56,476 nucleotides of DNA from a virus: positions 1-56,476 of IMG/VR virus record IMGVR_UViG_3300028558_000033; one strand, given 5' to 3'. Positions 31,764 to 40,561 of the stretch are shown here, one piece after another. The position numbers and the translations under genes are program-made. The stretch's first letter is position 1. Each line of letters opens with the position of its first letter. Below the pieces are notes generated by a model. That model ran no database searches, had not been told where the DNA came from, and saw only the letters and a program-made list of their open reading frames with translations.

Positions 31764-32497
31764 CCCATCACCCAAGTCATACTTCCGGGAACGCCGATGC
31801 AGATCGGGCGCTTGTACATTCGCAGGATCCGGCTGATCTCTTGATCCTTGGTGATGTCTGTGATGTCTTGTTGCTTCACTTCGAGCTGGCCGAATTGCAT
31901 GGTGTGCCCGTCCGTCGTTTCTGATGTGATCTTGCCGATGGCCACGGGGTATCCAGACGACATCGGATCGGGGTTGTTGAGATCGCGTATCACCAAGCGA
32001 ATCAGCGCGCGCTTGATCAAGTACGGGGTGCTGCCATCGGCTTCAACAAAGCCAAAGTTGCCAACAATCTTCTGGTTCTGATAGCCTTTCCCGAAGATGC
32101 ACCCTTGGCCGCGGGCCGACACGTGAGGCATGAAACCGCCGATGAACCTGGTGGTCCAAACGATCTTGGGATTCTTCCGGTCATCTTGGACCGGGCCCCT
32201 CCGATTGTAGACCGTGTAGTTTTGCGTGTTCAGCGCGTTCACCATGTCGCTGTTGGCGTATACTGCGCTGCAATCGATGATTGGTATCGGCAGGAACAAG
32301 GTGTCTGAGTCATTCCCATCCATCGTGAATTCAGCAGCCCGTGACTCGAAGAACTGGCCTGTGGCCAACTCGATGAACTGGGCCCATGCAATGATGGATG
32401 CGATCACCGAATCCTTGTTTTCATCATTGACAATGAAGCCAGCAGCGTTGATATCGTCAGTTGTGATGTACGGGGTGGGTGGTGGTGTATCAGCCAT
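31760..32497 (-). CDS. Head-tail connector protein, gp6/gp15-like
   Basis: 245 aa from ATG 32497 with AGGAG upstream; a longer frame to 32542 overlaps the previous gene and is rejected. The N-terminus (PYITTDDINAAGF, then ASIIAWAQFIELATGQFFES) has the helix pattern of connector proteins that bind under the portal. The C-terminal half is a beta-containing extension (IVGNFGFVEADGSTPYLI). Overlaps the upstream gene by 8 bp. Confidence 0.65.
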   Translation of the reverse strand: MADTPPPTPYITTDDINAAGFIVNDENKDSVIASIIAWAQFIELATGQFFESRAAEFTMDGNDSDTLFLPIPIIDCSAVYANSDMVNALNTQNYTVYNRRGPVQDDRKNPKIVWTTRFIGGFMPHVSARGQGCIFGKGYQNQKIVGNFGFVEADGSTPYLIKRALIRLVIRDLNNPDPMSSGYPVAIGKITSETTDGHTMQFGQLEVKQQDITDITKDQEISRILRMYKRPICIGVPGSMTWVMG

Positions 32498-32852
32498 GCT
32501 TCTCCTGTGGCTTCCAGCGTCGTTTGCCCATACGGCGCACATCGAGTCGGGTCATTGCGGGCGTGCTCTGGTTGTAGGTCGTTGCCTTTATCATAAGGTC
32601 ATCTGCCCAACAAACGACGGACGCAGATTGCAAGACGTTGTGAGAGTCGACAACTTGTTCCAAGTCCCATGTCATCTTTGCAAACAACTTCGGCACTGGG
32701 AGTGTGATGTACTCGCCGCCCCTAATAATGCCAACGCCGCGGATCTGACCCTGAAATGACGGATCAGATGCGCGGCGTTGCCATTCGCCCAATTCGTTGG
32801 GCAGTTGTATGGTTAGGGTTTCGCCGGTTGCGAGATTGACGATGAGTCGCAT
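32490..32852 (-). CDS. Small head/neck-region protein
   Basis: 120 aa from ATG 32852, which overlaps the end of the upstream gene by 40 bp. The sequence MRLIVNLATGETLTIQLPNE, then a beta-rich middle (YITLPVPKLFAKMTWDLEQ) and a very basic end (RRMGKRRWKPQEKHG), matches nothing I can name. Long coding overlap and weak Shine-Dalgarno make the start uncertain. Position suggests a minor capsid or connector accessory protein. Confidence 0.55.
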   Translation of the reverse strand: MRLIVNLATGETLTIQLPNELGEWQRRASDPSFQGQIRGVGIIRGGEYITLPVPKLFAKMTWDLEQVVDSHNVLQSASVVCWADDLMIKATTYNQSTPAMTRLDVRRMGKRRWKPQEKHG

Positions 32853-33046
32853 GGTTTTGCAAACACCAAGCTCTCGACCACACGAGGGCACTTCTCCTTG
32901 ATGAAATCCCACTCTTCATCAGTCACTTCATGGGATAGCCCAGGCGCGATGATCAACGTGTCACCTGTGACACTACGGTGTTTCACCGTGTTTGGGAGTT
33001 GAACATCCACGGTCTGCGCAGTGCCTTTCACCTTCAACCAAACCAT
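32813..33046 (-). CDS. Small head-region protein
   Basis: 77 aa. ATG with AGGGG upstream, four bases after the preceding stop. A compact beta-type sequence: WLKVKGTAQTVDVQLPN, TLIIAPGLSHEVTDEEWDFI, CPRVVESLVF. Small proteins of this kind often lie between the capsid and connector genes of myophages. Function unknown; head-tail joining or capsid stabilisation is plausible. Confidence 0.6.
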   Translation of the reverse strand: MVWLKVKGTAQTVDVQLPNTVKHRSVTGDTLIIAPGLSHEVTDEEWDFIKEKCPRVVESLVFAKPCDSSSISQPAKP

Positions 33047-33049
33047 CGC

Positions 33050-33415
33050 TTACCCCTGGCCTTGTGGCTTCCCTGCTGGCTTTGCCGCTGGCTTTACCGG
33101 CGGTTTGGCTGCGGGCTTGTTGGCTTTGGCTGCGGGCTTTGCAGCAGGATCGATTGGTTGTCCATCGTCAATTGGGCCACTTTCGCCCACGACTTCGCCA
33201 TCAACCTCTTCCTCAACTTCATCCTCGCCCTCGTTCTCTGGGATCCCGGCCGGCAATGCGACACGTTGATCTTCCTCGACTTCAACGTTCAAGACGCCAA
33301 CCGTACGAAGTTTGGCGATGATGTCGCGATCCGTGATGACGCTTGGCGTGCTGGTGAAGACGTGGGGCCCGAATGTGTATGATTTGCCTTCTCTGAGCGT
33401 AACTGTTGCCTTCAT
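33050..33415 (-). CDS. Head-region protein with KPAAK-repeat tail
   Basis: 121 aa from ATG 33415 (GGAGG close upstream; the longer frame upstream reads through the previous gene in the wrong frame). The N-terminal ~55 residues form a small beta domain (VTLREGKSYTFGPHVF, SVITDRDIIAKLRTVG). Next comes an acidic stretch, and then a low-complexity Lys/Pro/Ala tail built on KPAAK. Such charged, disordered tails often bind DNA or other capsid proteins. Function unknown. Confidence 0.6.
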   Translation of the reverse strand: MKATVTLREGKSYTFGPHVFTSTPSVITDRDIIAKLRTVGVLNVEVEEDQRVALPAGIPENEGEDEVEEEVDGEVVGESGPIDDGQPIDPAAKPAAKANKPAAKPPVKPAAKPAGKPQGQG

Positions 33416-33434
33416 GGTAACCTCCGAATGGGTT

Positions 33435-33479
33435 CTTTGTGGGAACCGAATTGGGTTTAGCAATCCGGCGCCCACAAAG
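33435..33479. repeat. 9-bp inverted repeat in the gap after the decoration-type gene
   Basis: CTTTGTGGG (33435-33443) and its reverse complement (33471-33479) are separated by 27 bp, in the 77-bp gap between two head genes. No T-tract follows on the minus strand. It may act as an mRNA stabiliser or weak attenuator. Confidence 0.45.
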
Positions 33480-33492
33480 GTGTGCCCTTTGT

Positions 33493-34014
33493 TTACTGCC
33501 AAGCCGCGATCAGGACACCAGCAGGAACGGCAACACCGCTGCTGGCCTTGGCAATGGAGACGGTCAGGCTGTCGCCTGGTGCCAACTCCAACACGGTCGG
33601 ATCTGTGTTCAACGTGCCCGCAACGGGCACAAAAGCGGTCCAATCACCGGAACCGCCACCGGCCGCCGTTTTGGTGGCGATGGTCCCAACAACACCGCCA
33701 TCAGCGCCCGCGGCCGTGCGTTTCTTCACGGTCAACGTGGCATAGGAGGTGTCGTTGGATGTTAGGGATGCCCCTGGCGTGTACGATACGCCCACAACAT
33801 CCTGGGTGTGAGACCCAGAGTTGGTGTGGAATATCGTTTCAGCCGTGGTGTCGGTCGCGCCGCCATCGACCGCCGACTTGGTGTGCTTTGCCGACCTGTC
33901 AGCCAGATCTGCAATATAGTGGGGCAAGTCGTCACTTGTCCCCTCTTGGCTGTTGAGATTGGAGCCGCCAGCAAACAAAGTTGCGAGGCGGCTGACCACT
34001 GTGCGAAGGCTCAT
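33493..34014 (-). CDS. Putative capsid decoration/stabilisation protein
   Basis: 173 aa. Strong ribosome site (AGGAGG) and ATG. After a short helical start (LRTVVSRLATLF), residues ~50-173 form a beta-sandwich typical of phage decoration or fibre-base domains (SNDTSYATLTVKKRT, GGVVGTIATKTAAGG, DSLTVSIAKASSG). It lies immediately downstream of the major capsid gene, and the strong ribosome site suggests high expression, both typical of decoration proteins. No close family is recognised. Confidence 0.55.
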   Translation of the reverse strand: MSLRTVVSRLATLFAGGSNLNSQEGTSDDLPHYIADLADRSAKHTKSAVDGGATDTTAETIFHTNSGSHTQDVVGVSYTPGASLTSNDTSYATLTVKKRTAAGADGGVVGTIATKTAAGGGSGDWTAFVPVAGTLNTDPTVLELAPGDSLTVSIAKASSGVAVPAGVLIAAWQ

Positions 34015-34068
34015 TCATTCCTCCTGGTGAAGATTCTCGATTTGGTGTCTGCCCCTCGACATGCCGAC

Positions 34069-35280
34069 TTAGACGCCGGTGCCGAGATTGACGACCTTCA
34101 CCAACGCGTCCGTCTCTTCCACGTTCATGGTCACCTTGGCCGTGATCACGTACTGGTTGACGCGCTTGAAGATGTCACGGTCACGCTCGATGCGAACGTC
34201 ACGACCGATACCGACGATGAGGTTGCTGTAGTGGGTGAGCAACAGCGTTGGGTTGGCATCGTAGGTGACCTTCACGGTTGCACCGCTGTTGATGGCGCTG
34301 GCCGACGTGCGAGCGATCGATCCAGTGCTGGTGATCGTGTAGTCGTTGTTGGTGCCGTTGGTGGACGGCAGATAGGCAGCGGTCGCAGTGGACGCCAGGG
34401 TGCTTGGGAGCACCACAACGTTGGCGACAGCACTACGGCGCAGCTGGACTGCCGTGGTACTGGTGAGGATGATGTGCTCAACCTCGCGATACTTGAACGG
34501 ATACAGGTTGAACGGCACGAGCTGGATGCCGAAGGGCGTCAGGTTCTGCGTGCTGGATAGGGCGTTGTCACCCTGCTGCGTGGCACGCGTCGACACGCGC
34601 TCACGATAGTTCTGCTCCAGGTTGACGCTGGTCATGTAGCGCAGCTCTTGGCGGTTGCGCTTGAACTTGGGCGGCATCGCATTCAGCGCCTGGCTGAACA
34701 CGTTGGAACCGATGTTCTGACCCTGAGCATCGTACACGTGGGCGCCGTCGGCGGCCCGCAACCAACCGTTGCCCATCCCAAGGTAGGCATCCTGGACGTA
34801 TTGCGTGGTGCTGCCACCGTCCAGGATGTCGCCCTCAATGGCCGCACGGCCAAGGGCATCGCCCTCGATGTAGAGCTGTTCCATGTCGTTCGCGAGCTGG
34901 GCCGCCATCATGCGGATGATGCGATCCTCGACAGCTTCGCCTTCCAGGTTGATCTCCCGGAAGGTGTCGCTGATCTCGAACGGCACGATGATCTCCAGCG
35001 GCTGGAGGGTGATGCGGCTGGTGCTGACACCGCGTCGGTTGGTCGGCGCCGTGGCTTCCGCGGCCGGCTGAGCAAGACGTTTGCCCACACCGATCTTGTC
35101 GATGTAGAGCTGTTCGTTGCGGAACCGGATGGTGCGTGCGTTGTTCTTCAGGCCCGACAGGTCAAAGACGTAGTCGATGAACTTGTCAGATTGGGCTGGG
35201 TTGAGCTTGCCTTGGCTGGCAAGCGCGTCGGTTGCAATGACTGCCTTCTCCACCAGCTGCTTGTTGTCGACTTCGGCCAT
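34069..35280 (-). CDS. Major capsid protein, HK97-fold
   Basis: 403 aa. AAGGAG upstream of the ATG. HK97-type pattern: a helical N-terminal arm, ISTRITLQPLEIIVPFEIS-like strand with SDTFREINLEGEAVEDRI for the spine helix, then NDMEQLYIEGDA and RERVSTRATQQG. Between about residues 270 and 330 there is a Thr/Ser-rich beta segment (STLASTATAAYLPSTNG, YTITSTGSIARTSAS) that looks like an inserted surface domain. The C-terminus (VRIERDRDIFKRVNQYVIT, MNVEETDALVKV) fits the A-domain end. Neighbours are scaffold, decoration and protease genes. Confidence 0.85.
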   Translation of the reverse strand: MAEVDNKQLVEKAVIATDALASQGKLNPAQSDKFIDYVFDLSGLKNNARTIRFRNEQLYIDKIGVGKRLAQPAAEATAPTNRRGVSTSRITLQPLEIIVPFEISDTFREINLEGEAVEDRIIRMMAAQLANDMEQLYIEGDALGRAAIEGDILDGGSTTQYVQDAYLGMGNGWLRAADGAHVYDAQGQNIGSNVFSQALNAMPPKFKRNRQELRYMTSVNLEQNYRERVSTRATQQGDNALSSTQNLTPFGIQLVPFNLYPFKYREVEHIILTSTTAVQLRRSAVANVVVLPSTLASTATAAYLPSTNGTNNDYTITSTGSIARTSASAINSGATVKVTYDANPTLLLTHYSNLIVGIGRDVRIERDRDIFKRVNQYVITAKVTMNVEETDALVKVVNLGTGV

Positions 35281-35328
35281 TTTACTTGCTCCTTGTTGGA
35301 TGTTTCTTGCGTGGGTGAAGGGCAGCCG

Positions 35329-36174
35329 TTACAGCACGCCCGACCAGAAAGACTTGGTTGTGGTTTGGGTGGCGGTGCTGTTGTCAGCATCCGTCTTGGT
35401 GGTGCCGCCATCAACGGCTTCCAGTTTCTTGGCCATCGAGGCCACGGTGTCGTTGAGAGATTTGATGGTCGCAGTGACTTCTTCCAGAGATTTCTTGGTT
35501 TCCGGAGTGGGCACGGTGTGAGGGATCAACGGCTTGACGCCGTCGGTGCCTTCGCCTGAGTCGATCGACGTGAGAGACTTGTATGCCTCCTCATCCACGC
35601 TCTTCACCAGGCCCATCAGGTCTTTGAGCGCCTTGGTGAAGGCCTCCATGCGTTCCTTGCTGAACTGCTTGCCGCCAGCCTTGGAGACGTTGCCTGAACC
35701 CTGCTCACCGTCATCGGCCTCTTCCTTCTTGGCCTTGGCGGTCTTGCCCTTGCCCTTGTCGCCATCGTCGGTGTTGTTGCCAACATCGCTTTCGAGGACA
35801 TCGCCAATCGCCTTGGTGAGGTTGGCAATGCTCTTCTTCATCTCCTCGCCATCGGCCTTCAGCTTTCCAGCCGCAATCGCCTTGTTGAGGTTGGAAACCA
35901 TGCTCTCAAGACTTGGGGCCACATTGGTCCCGTCATCGTTGAGAGGTGCTTGCATGCCGGGCTTGGTGCCTGGCGTGAACGACGGGGTGGGCGCCTTTGA
36001 ACCTTCGGGGTTGCCAGGCGACGCGGCTTTGGCTGCAGTGGTACTCATAGATCCCTCCATGGATTTGACCGCCAAGAAGTCGACCAGGTTTGCAGGCTCA
36101 TCGACAAGGTCGACATTGCCCACTTGCAGGTCTAAAAAGCGCTGCTTGGCTTGTTGGTCAGATGTGCTCGACAT
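35329..36174 (-). CDS. Scaffold-like protein
   Basis: 281 aa, highly charged, with Lys/Glu-rich helices (KKSLEEVTATIKSLND) and disordered Gly/Pro/Thr stretches. The N-terminus (QVGNVDLVDEPANLVDFLAVK split around residues 16-37) resembles the start of XkdF-type phage proteases, but no protease triad is visible, so it may be a non-catalytic scaffold derived from such a fusion. Located directly upstream of the capsid gene and downstream of the protease gene, the classic scaffold place. ATG start with AAGG close upstream. Confidence 0.65.
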   Translation of the reverse strand: MSSTSDQQAKQRFLDLQVGNVDLVDEPANLVDFLAVKSMEGSMSTTAAKAASPGNPEGSKAPTPSFTPGTKPGMQAPLNDDGTNVAPSLESMVSNLNKAIAAGKLKADGEEMKKSIANLTKAIGDVLESDVGNNTDDGDKGKGKTAKAKKEEADDGEQGSGNVSKAGGKQFSKERMEAFTKALKDLMGLVKSVDEEAYKSLTSIDSGEGTDGVKPLIPHTVPTPETKKSLEEVTATIKSLNDTVASMAKKLEAVDGGTTKTDADNSTATQTTTKSFWSGVL

Positions 36175-36227
36175 GTGCCTTGATTCTCGAATGGATCAAG
36201 ACAGTCGGCAAGAGATGGAGGATCGGA

Positions 36228-38648
36228 CTATGGTGTTTGAATCTGCTTCACTTTTGCAATTCCAGCGATGGAATAGCCACGTATCTTGGAGTCTTTCACC
36301 TTGGTCCAGATGTCATCATTTTCAATATGAGTAACCATCATCCAAGTGCCTTTCTTGATTGATTTGGTTCCCATCTTGAAGTTGACCGGAGCACACCATG
36401 ATTCCACAAGGTCAAGACCTGCAGGGAAGCTGTTGTGCTGCACCCCGATCTGTGTTGACCTGTTGTAATTTGCCAAGAAGTCATGGGCGGCCTTTTCGAT
36501 GACATCAGCGCTGTAGATGTCGCCTTGGCCATCAACAACTTCAGGCTCCAGCACAATGCCCCAAATCAGCCGTTTCTCATCATCAGCCTTCACAACTGGG
36601 CACCACAGTGACTTCCTCACCTGGATGGCGCCGCTATCCAACATGGCAATTAGGACTTCAGATTTGGGCGTCTGTGACCAAGCACGTTCCCACACCCAAA
36701 CGCGGGTTTCATCTTCCCAATCAACACTGTAGTCGAACACTGCCAGCCGAACGTTGCGGAGCAGCCACAAGCCAGACAACACGCCAGCTTCCAGCCAAAA
36801 CTCCTTTTCAGTGTCGCTTTGCTTGCCAGCAGTCCATTTGAACTGACTCCTGATGGCATAGCGGCTCCAACCGTCATCGCCCGAGCCGACGGCACCGGGC
36901 GGGAACGCGGTTGCATTGTCCAAGCCAACACCCATCCACCCCAAATCGCCCTTGCGCGCTGCACCGGCCGGGAATTCGACCTTGACGCGATCATCGCTTG
37001 ATGGGTACTTGTACTTGCTGGTGTCGGACGGGACGCTCAAGTCAATGGCTTGGTATGCGCCCGCGGCTTCCTTCAACTCGTTGTCACCGAATTGGTTGCC
37101 TGGAAACAGCATCTCACCACCCTCCCAGAACTTGTCGCCCTTGCGCACCAGGCGGATGTCGGTGTGGATGTGAACGGGACGCAATACCATCAGCAGTCTG
37201 CGGTCAGGCTCGGGCATCGCATCGAAAGCAGCACCGGCCTCACCCTTGGATGCTCCGATCTTGTCGTCGATGAGCTTGAGCAGCTCATCGTTGTAGCCGC
37301 CCATGGCTTTGGCCAATGGGATCGCGGAATCATCGCCGAGCAACTGGCGCATGCGCTGGATCTGCAAATCATCGGGCTCAAAACCCTCCCATCCCATGGC
37401 GTCGGTCATCTCAACTTGCTGTCGGAGCAGCCCCATCTCATGGGTTTGCAGAATGCCGGTGCCACCCTCGCCCTCGACAATGTCCAACGGCTGCGGAATG
37501 TCCAGCTTTTTCGCCTTGGATACACGGCTGCCATCTTCCTTTTCCAGCATGGCTTGCGCCTCTTTCGTCGCCTTGGCCTTCACATCCGGCGGCAAATTCG
37601 ATTGCGGGATCCGGGATAGCGCGTTGCGAAGGTGCGGCAGATCAACCTTGCCGTCGGCATCCTTCACAGGGAAATGGCGCAACGAGCGCGGGGTTGTTTT
37701 GCCATCCTCGTCTTTCTCGCCACCGCCCTCGATGTGCAGGAATGCGCTGTCGGGCAACTCGTTGATGTACTTGCCGCTCCAAAGTGCCTTGGACATCTTG
37801 AATGACTGATGGTCGCCGCCAACGGACATGACGATGTCATCAAACGACAAGGGCTGCTCAGGCAACTCATCCGTGGGAGCAGCTTCGCCCTTTTCCAGAT
37901 ACTTCAAGGTGACGTGCGGGGTGAATCCGTGGCTTTTCACGACCTTCACCCCGGTCGACTCGATGGCCTTGCAGACGCCTTGTCTGAAGTCGTGCATGTC
38001 GGGTGAATCGACCAACGCACAATGCACACGGCGGCCTTCTGAGGTTTCAGAAGGGGCAAACATGCCATGGCCAGCAATTTTGCCGGTGTAGGCTTCCGAT
38101 TGGGCGGCATGACGTTTCATGGCTTGCCGCACAGCCTCGACTTGCCCGCTGGACAAGTCCTTGCCGAGGTAGGCGAGCGTGACGTGCATTTTGTCATGAG
38201 GTTCACCGCCGGGAACCGCTAGCGATTTGGCCACATTGGGGTCGATGCTGTGGCTGATCATCACACCCGTGTGCCCCTTGACAGCTGGGATCTTCTTACG
38301 GTCGCCAGGGAAATGCGCTGGGTTGAGCTTGCCACCCGTCTCCAACGTTCCCGAGCTGATCGCGCCATTGGCAGGCGCACCGCCATCGGCCTTGCTGCTG
38401 CTCGCAATGGCTGCGCCGCACGCATGGCAAACGCCGTTGTTGATGTCCGACTGCTTCAAGACGGCGCTGCATTCGGGGCAGCGCTGGAACTTCTTGGTGT
38501 CGACATCGCCAACCGTCGGATCTCCATCTTCAGACGCCTTGGACTTCGTTTCAGCCACCGAGTTGGCGTCAGACGGATCAACTTCAGCCTTTGCGGCCTT
38601 GCTAACGGATTGCCATTGGTCAGATGTGAGAGCGCGTCGTTTGAGCAT
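36228..38648 (-). CDS. Prohead protease (XkdF-like) fused to 2H phosphoesterase and zinc ribbon
   Basis: 806 aa, far larger than ordinary prohead proteases. Domains in order: zinc ribbon (C57, C60, C74, C77); 2H phosphoesterase with two HVTL motifs (H155 and H245), about residues 120-265; a short helical domain around SLRHFPVKDADGKVDLPHLR; a middle domain of unknown type; and a C-terminal XkdF-like serine protease (about 685-806) with probable catalytic His738 in GVQHNS and Ser793 in RGYSIAG. The protease would cleave scaffold and capsid arms. 2H enzymes act on cyclic phosphates or RNA ends, so a second role after packaging or ejection is possible. Confidence 0.8.
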   Translation of the reverse strand: MLKRRALTSDQWQSVSKAAKAEVDPSDANSVAETKSKASEDGDPTVGDVDTKKFQRCPECSAVLKQSDINNGVCHACGAAIASSSKADGGAPANGAISSGTLETGGKLNPAHFPGDRKKIPAVKGHTGVMISHSIDPNVAKSLAVPGGEPHDKMHVTLAYLGKDLSSGQVEAVRQAMKRHAAQSEAYTGKIAGHGMFAPSETSEGRRVHCALVDSPDMHDFRQGVCKAIESTGVKVVKSHGFTPHVTLKYLEKGEAAPTDELPEQPLSFDDIVMSVGGDHQSFKMSKALWSGKYINELPDSAFLHIEGGGEKDEDGKTTPRSLRHFPVKDADGKVDLPHLRNALSRIPQSNLPPDVKAKATKEAQAMLEKEDGSRVSKAKKLDIPQPLDIVEGEGGTGILQTHEMGLLRQQVEMTDAMGWEGFEPDDLQIQRMRQLLGDDSAIPLAKAMGGYNDELLKLIDDKIGASKGEAGAAFDAMPEPDRRLLMVLRPVHIHTDIRLVRKGDKFWEGGEMLFPGNQFGDNELKEAAGAYQAIDLSVPSDTSKYKYPSSDDRVKVEFPAGAARKGDLGWMGVGLDNATAFPPGAVGSGDDGWSRYAIRSQFKWTAGKQSDTEKEFWLEAGVLSGLWLLRNVRLAVFDYSVDWEDETRVWVWERAWSQTPKSEVLIAMLDSGAIQVRKSLWCPVVKADDEKRLIWGIVLEPEVVDGQGDIYSADVIEKAAHDFLANYNRSTQIGVQHNSFPAGLDLVESWCAPVNFKMGTKSIKKGTWMMVTHIENDDIWTKVKDSKIRGYSIAGIAKVKQIQTP

Positions 38649-38747
38649 GCCTAAGAGTTTAGCCGCAGTCGCGGCCAGCGATTCTCACAACGCGCTCGCA
38701 TTGCAACCAATTGATGCCAATCTGATTGCGCTAAGCACCAACAGCAA

Positions 38748-38891
38748 CTACGGCTTTTTGGTGGTGTCTTTCGGCTTCGCCGGGACCTTGGCTTGCTCGA
38801 TTTCGTGCTGTTTGGCTTGCTTTCGACCTGGTTTGATGACCACGAAGTCACCAGGTTGTGCAATGAATCGATTGGTATTTTTGTCTGGCAT
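38748..38891 (-). CDS. Small 47-aa protein between protease and MuF genes
   Basis: Short gene starting at ATG 38891 with GAGGTG upstream; its ATG overlaps the upstream TAA (TAATG). The product begins MPDKNTNRFIAQPGDFVVIK and ends in a basic Lys/Pro-rich tail (AKPKDTTKKP). Frame, ribosome site and overlap support it better than the alternative 70-aa frame on the same strand. About 100 bp of apparently non-coding sequence follows before the protease gene. Function unknown. Confidence 0.65.
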   Translation of the reverse strand: MPDKNTNRFIAQPGDFVVIKPGRKQAKQHEIEQAKVPAKPKDTTKKP

Positions 38892-40561
38892 TACGGCACC
38901 TCAGCGATGACTCGGATGACGGTTCGCACCTCTCCTGCAATCTCTTTGTCTTCGATGCCAACCACCTTGAACCTTGTGCCTTTTTGCAACAACAGCTCAA
39001 GCTCGCCATTGGGGTATTCACGCGTTGCGTCCAAGTACGCAGCATGGGAACCTTTCGGGACAAGGATTTCCATGACAATGTCGTCTTTCTTTTCAGCGAA
39101 ATTCAACACAACGGATGGCCTCAAGGCAGTGGAAGTGAATGCCGGATCTTCAATGACGGCCCCTGGTGTGAAAACGGCTCCGGCCGATGCTGGCAGCCCG
39201 CGATACGTGATGGTGTCAGATGGGAGCTTTGCCGTGTCCAGAGCAGCAGACAGCTTGTCGATCCTCTTCAACGCCAACGACCGTTCATCAGCCAATAGCG
39301 GACGACTCTCAACCTTGTCCAGGTTGTCACGCAGGATGCCGTTCATGGTCCTGTGGGCATTGTTTTGGTACCTCCTGATCACCAATTCCTGGTCATCGGT
39401 CAACTTCGACGCCCAATGTTCAAATTCAGCCATGCCCCACACCTCGGCTTCCTTGTCCGACTTGTCCGCATAGGACGTCGCCCCGTCCCAATCAGCCTCC
39501 GGCATGTCGGTGGGCTCCGGGGCCAGAGCGTCAGGCGCTAGCTCAGGCATCGACTCCTCGTTGATGTCGACGCCGCAGCGGCACACGCCATGGTATGGCG
39601 GATAGCCGAATCCAGCCAACATCAGGTTGGCGGCACCCTTGATATCCGCAACGCTGTTGGCCCAAGGGTGGATCTCGCGCACGCGCTCGGGATCCGCTGC
39701 ATTGGTTTCCTTGTCGAGGCGGTTCTGCGCTTCCTCAACCTTGAAGGTCTTGCCATTCAGGTCGTGGCAAATCGGACATGTCTTCTCATCATCCGGGTTG
39801 ACCACCACGTACTCAGTGATGCCCAAGCCATGCATCTCACGGACCATGCCTTGGGTACGGGCATTGGTGACCGTGTTGGCCGACAACATGCGGAAGTAAT
39901 CAGGGGTGGTGCCTTTCCACCCGCTCGGCAGTTCCAAGCCAGGGCCGCGGTCCAAGGGCCCGGATTTCAGCCCAAACTCACGTGCTAACTCATCTTTGAG
40001 GTGGCCTCCGGCTTCGCTCCTGCCAAGGCCGCGGCGTAGCATGTACTCATCTGTCAGGCCGGAGATCTGCTTGGATAGGGTGTCGTCGTATTGCTTCCCA
40101 ATCCAAAACACCTGATGCCTGGACAGGGCGTCGATGGCCTTCTCATCCTCGGTCGAAAAAGCTGCTCGCAACTCGGGCCCGTCACCTGCTGCTTTGCGTA
40201 CGTGACCGCGCTTGCGATACAACGCATGGGCCCGTTCACGCATGGCTTGTTTGGCTGTGCGATAGGCATCGTCAACGATGGTGTTGACGATGGCCGTGGT
40301 GTTCTTGCGCCACGGTTTGAAGTGCCCGTGGATGCGCTTGGCTAGGGCTTCAGCCTCACCGGCCGTCAGCGGGGTGTCGCCCTCGATGCCCTCCAACTCC
40401 TGCAGAGCAGCAGCGGCCATTGGCAAGAAGACGGTGTTGAGCGATTTCCCCATGCGTCGCTCGATGATGCGGAATAGCTGATCGTTGGATGCGCTAACAG
40501 CCTTGGCAAGGATGACGTCCAGCGTCAGCAAGCGCTTGACTATCTGCGCTGTTTCACACAT
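38891..40561 (-). CDS. MuF/SPP1 gp7-like head protein fused to an ADP-ribosyltransferase
   Basis: 556 aa. Residues ~80-340 are a MuF-type minor head domain with zinc-type cysteines (TCPICHDLNGKTF, VCRCGVDI) and a WANSVADIKG segment. Residues ~375-556 carry the R-S-E motifs of ADP-ribosyltransferase exotoxins: ITYRGL (R454), AFTSTAL (477-479) and GELELL with catalytic ExE at E520/E522. In this family the enzyme transfers ADP-ribose from NAD to a host protein. MuF-linked effectors are thought to ride inside the head and enter with DNA. Start ATG overlaps the portal stop (TAATG). Confidence 0.85.
   Translation of the reverse strand: MCETAQIVKRLLTLDVILAKAVSASNDQLFRIIERRMGKSLNTVFLPMAAAALQELEGIEGDTPLTAGEAEALAKRIHGHFKPWRKNTTAIVNTIVDDAYRTAKQAMRERAHALYRKRGHVRKAAGDGPELRAAFSTEDEKAIDALSRHQVFWIGKQYDDTLSKQISGLTDEYMLRRGLGRSEAGGHLKDELAREFGLKSGPLDRGPGLELPSGWKGTTPDYFRMLSANTVTNARTQGMVREMHGLGITEYVVVNPDDEKTCPICHDLNGKTFKVEEAQNRLDKETNAADPERVREIHPWANSVADIKGAANLMLAGFGYPPYHGVCRCGVDINEESMPELAPDALAPEPTDMPEADWDGATSYADKSDKEAEVWGMAEFEHWASKLTDDQELVIRRYQNNAHRTMNGILRDNLDKVESRPLLADERSLALKRIDKLSAALDTAKLPSDTITYRGLPASAGAVFTPGAVIEDPAFTSTALRPSVVLNFAEKKDDIVMEILVPKGSHAAYLDATREYPNGELELLLQKGTRFKVVGIEDKEIAGEVRTVIRVIAEVP

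Noticed and set aside
34648-35559. 303-codon plus-strand frame over the capsid gene
   Set aside because: Antisense of the capsid and scaffold genes; composition follows the opposite strand.
36175-36227. TTGCCG-17-GAGAAT promoter before the protease-scaffold gap
   Set aside because: Only four of six matches at each hexamer; expected by chance several times in 56 kb.
38651-38863. 70-codon minus-strand frame between protease and MuF genes
   Set aside because: Low-complexity Ser/Arg sequence without ribosome site; the overlapping 47-codon frame has a good start, ribosome site and TAATG overlap.
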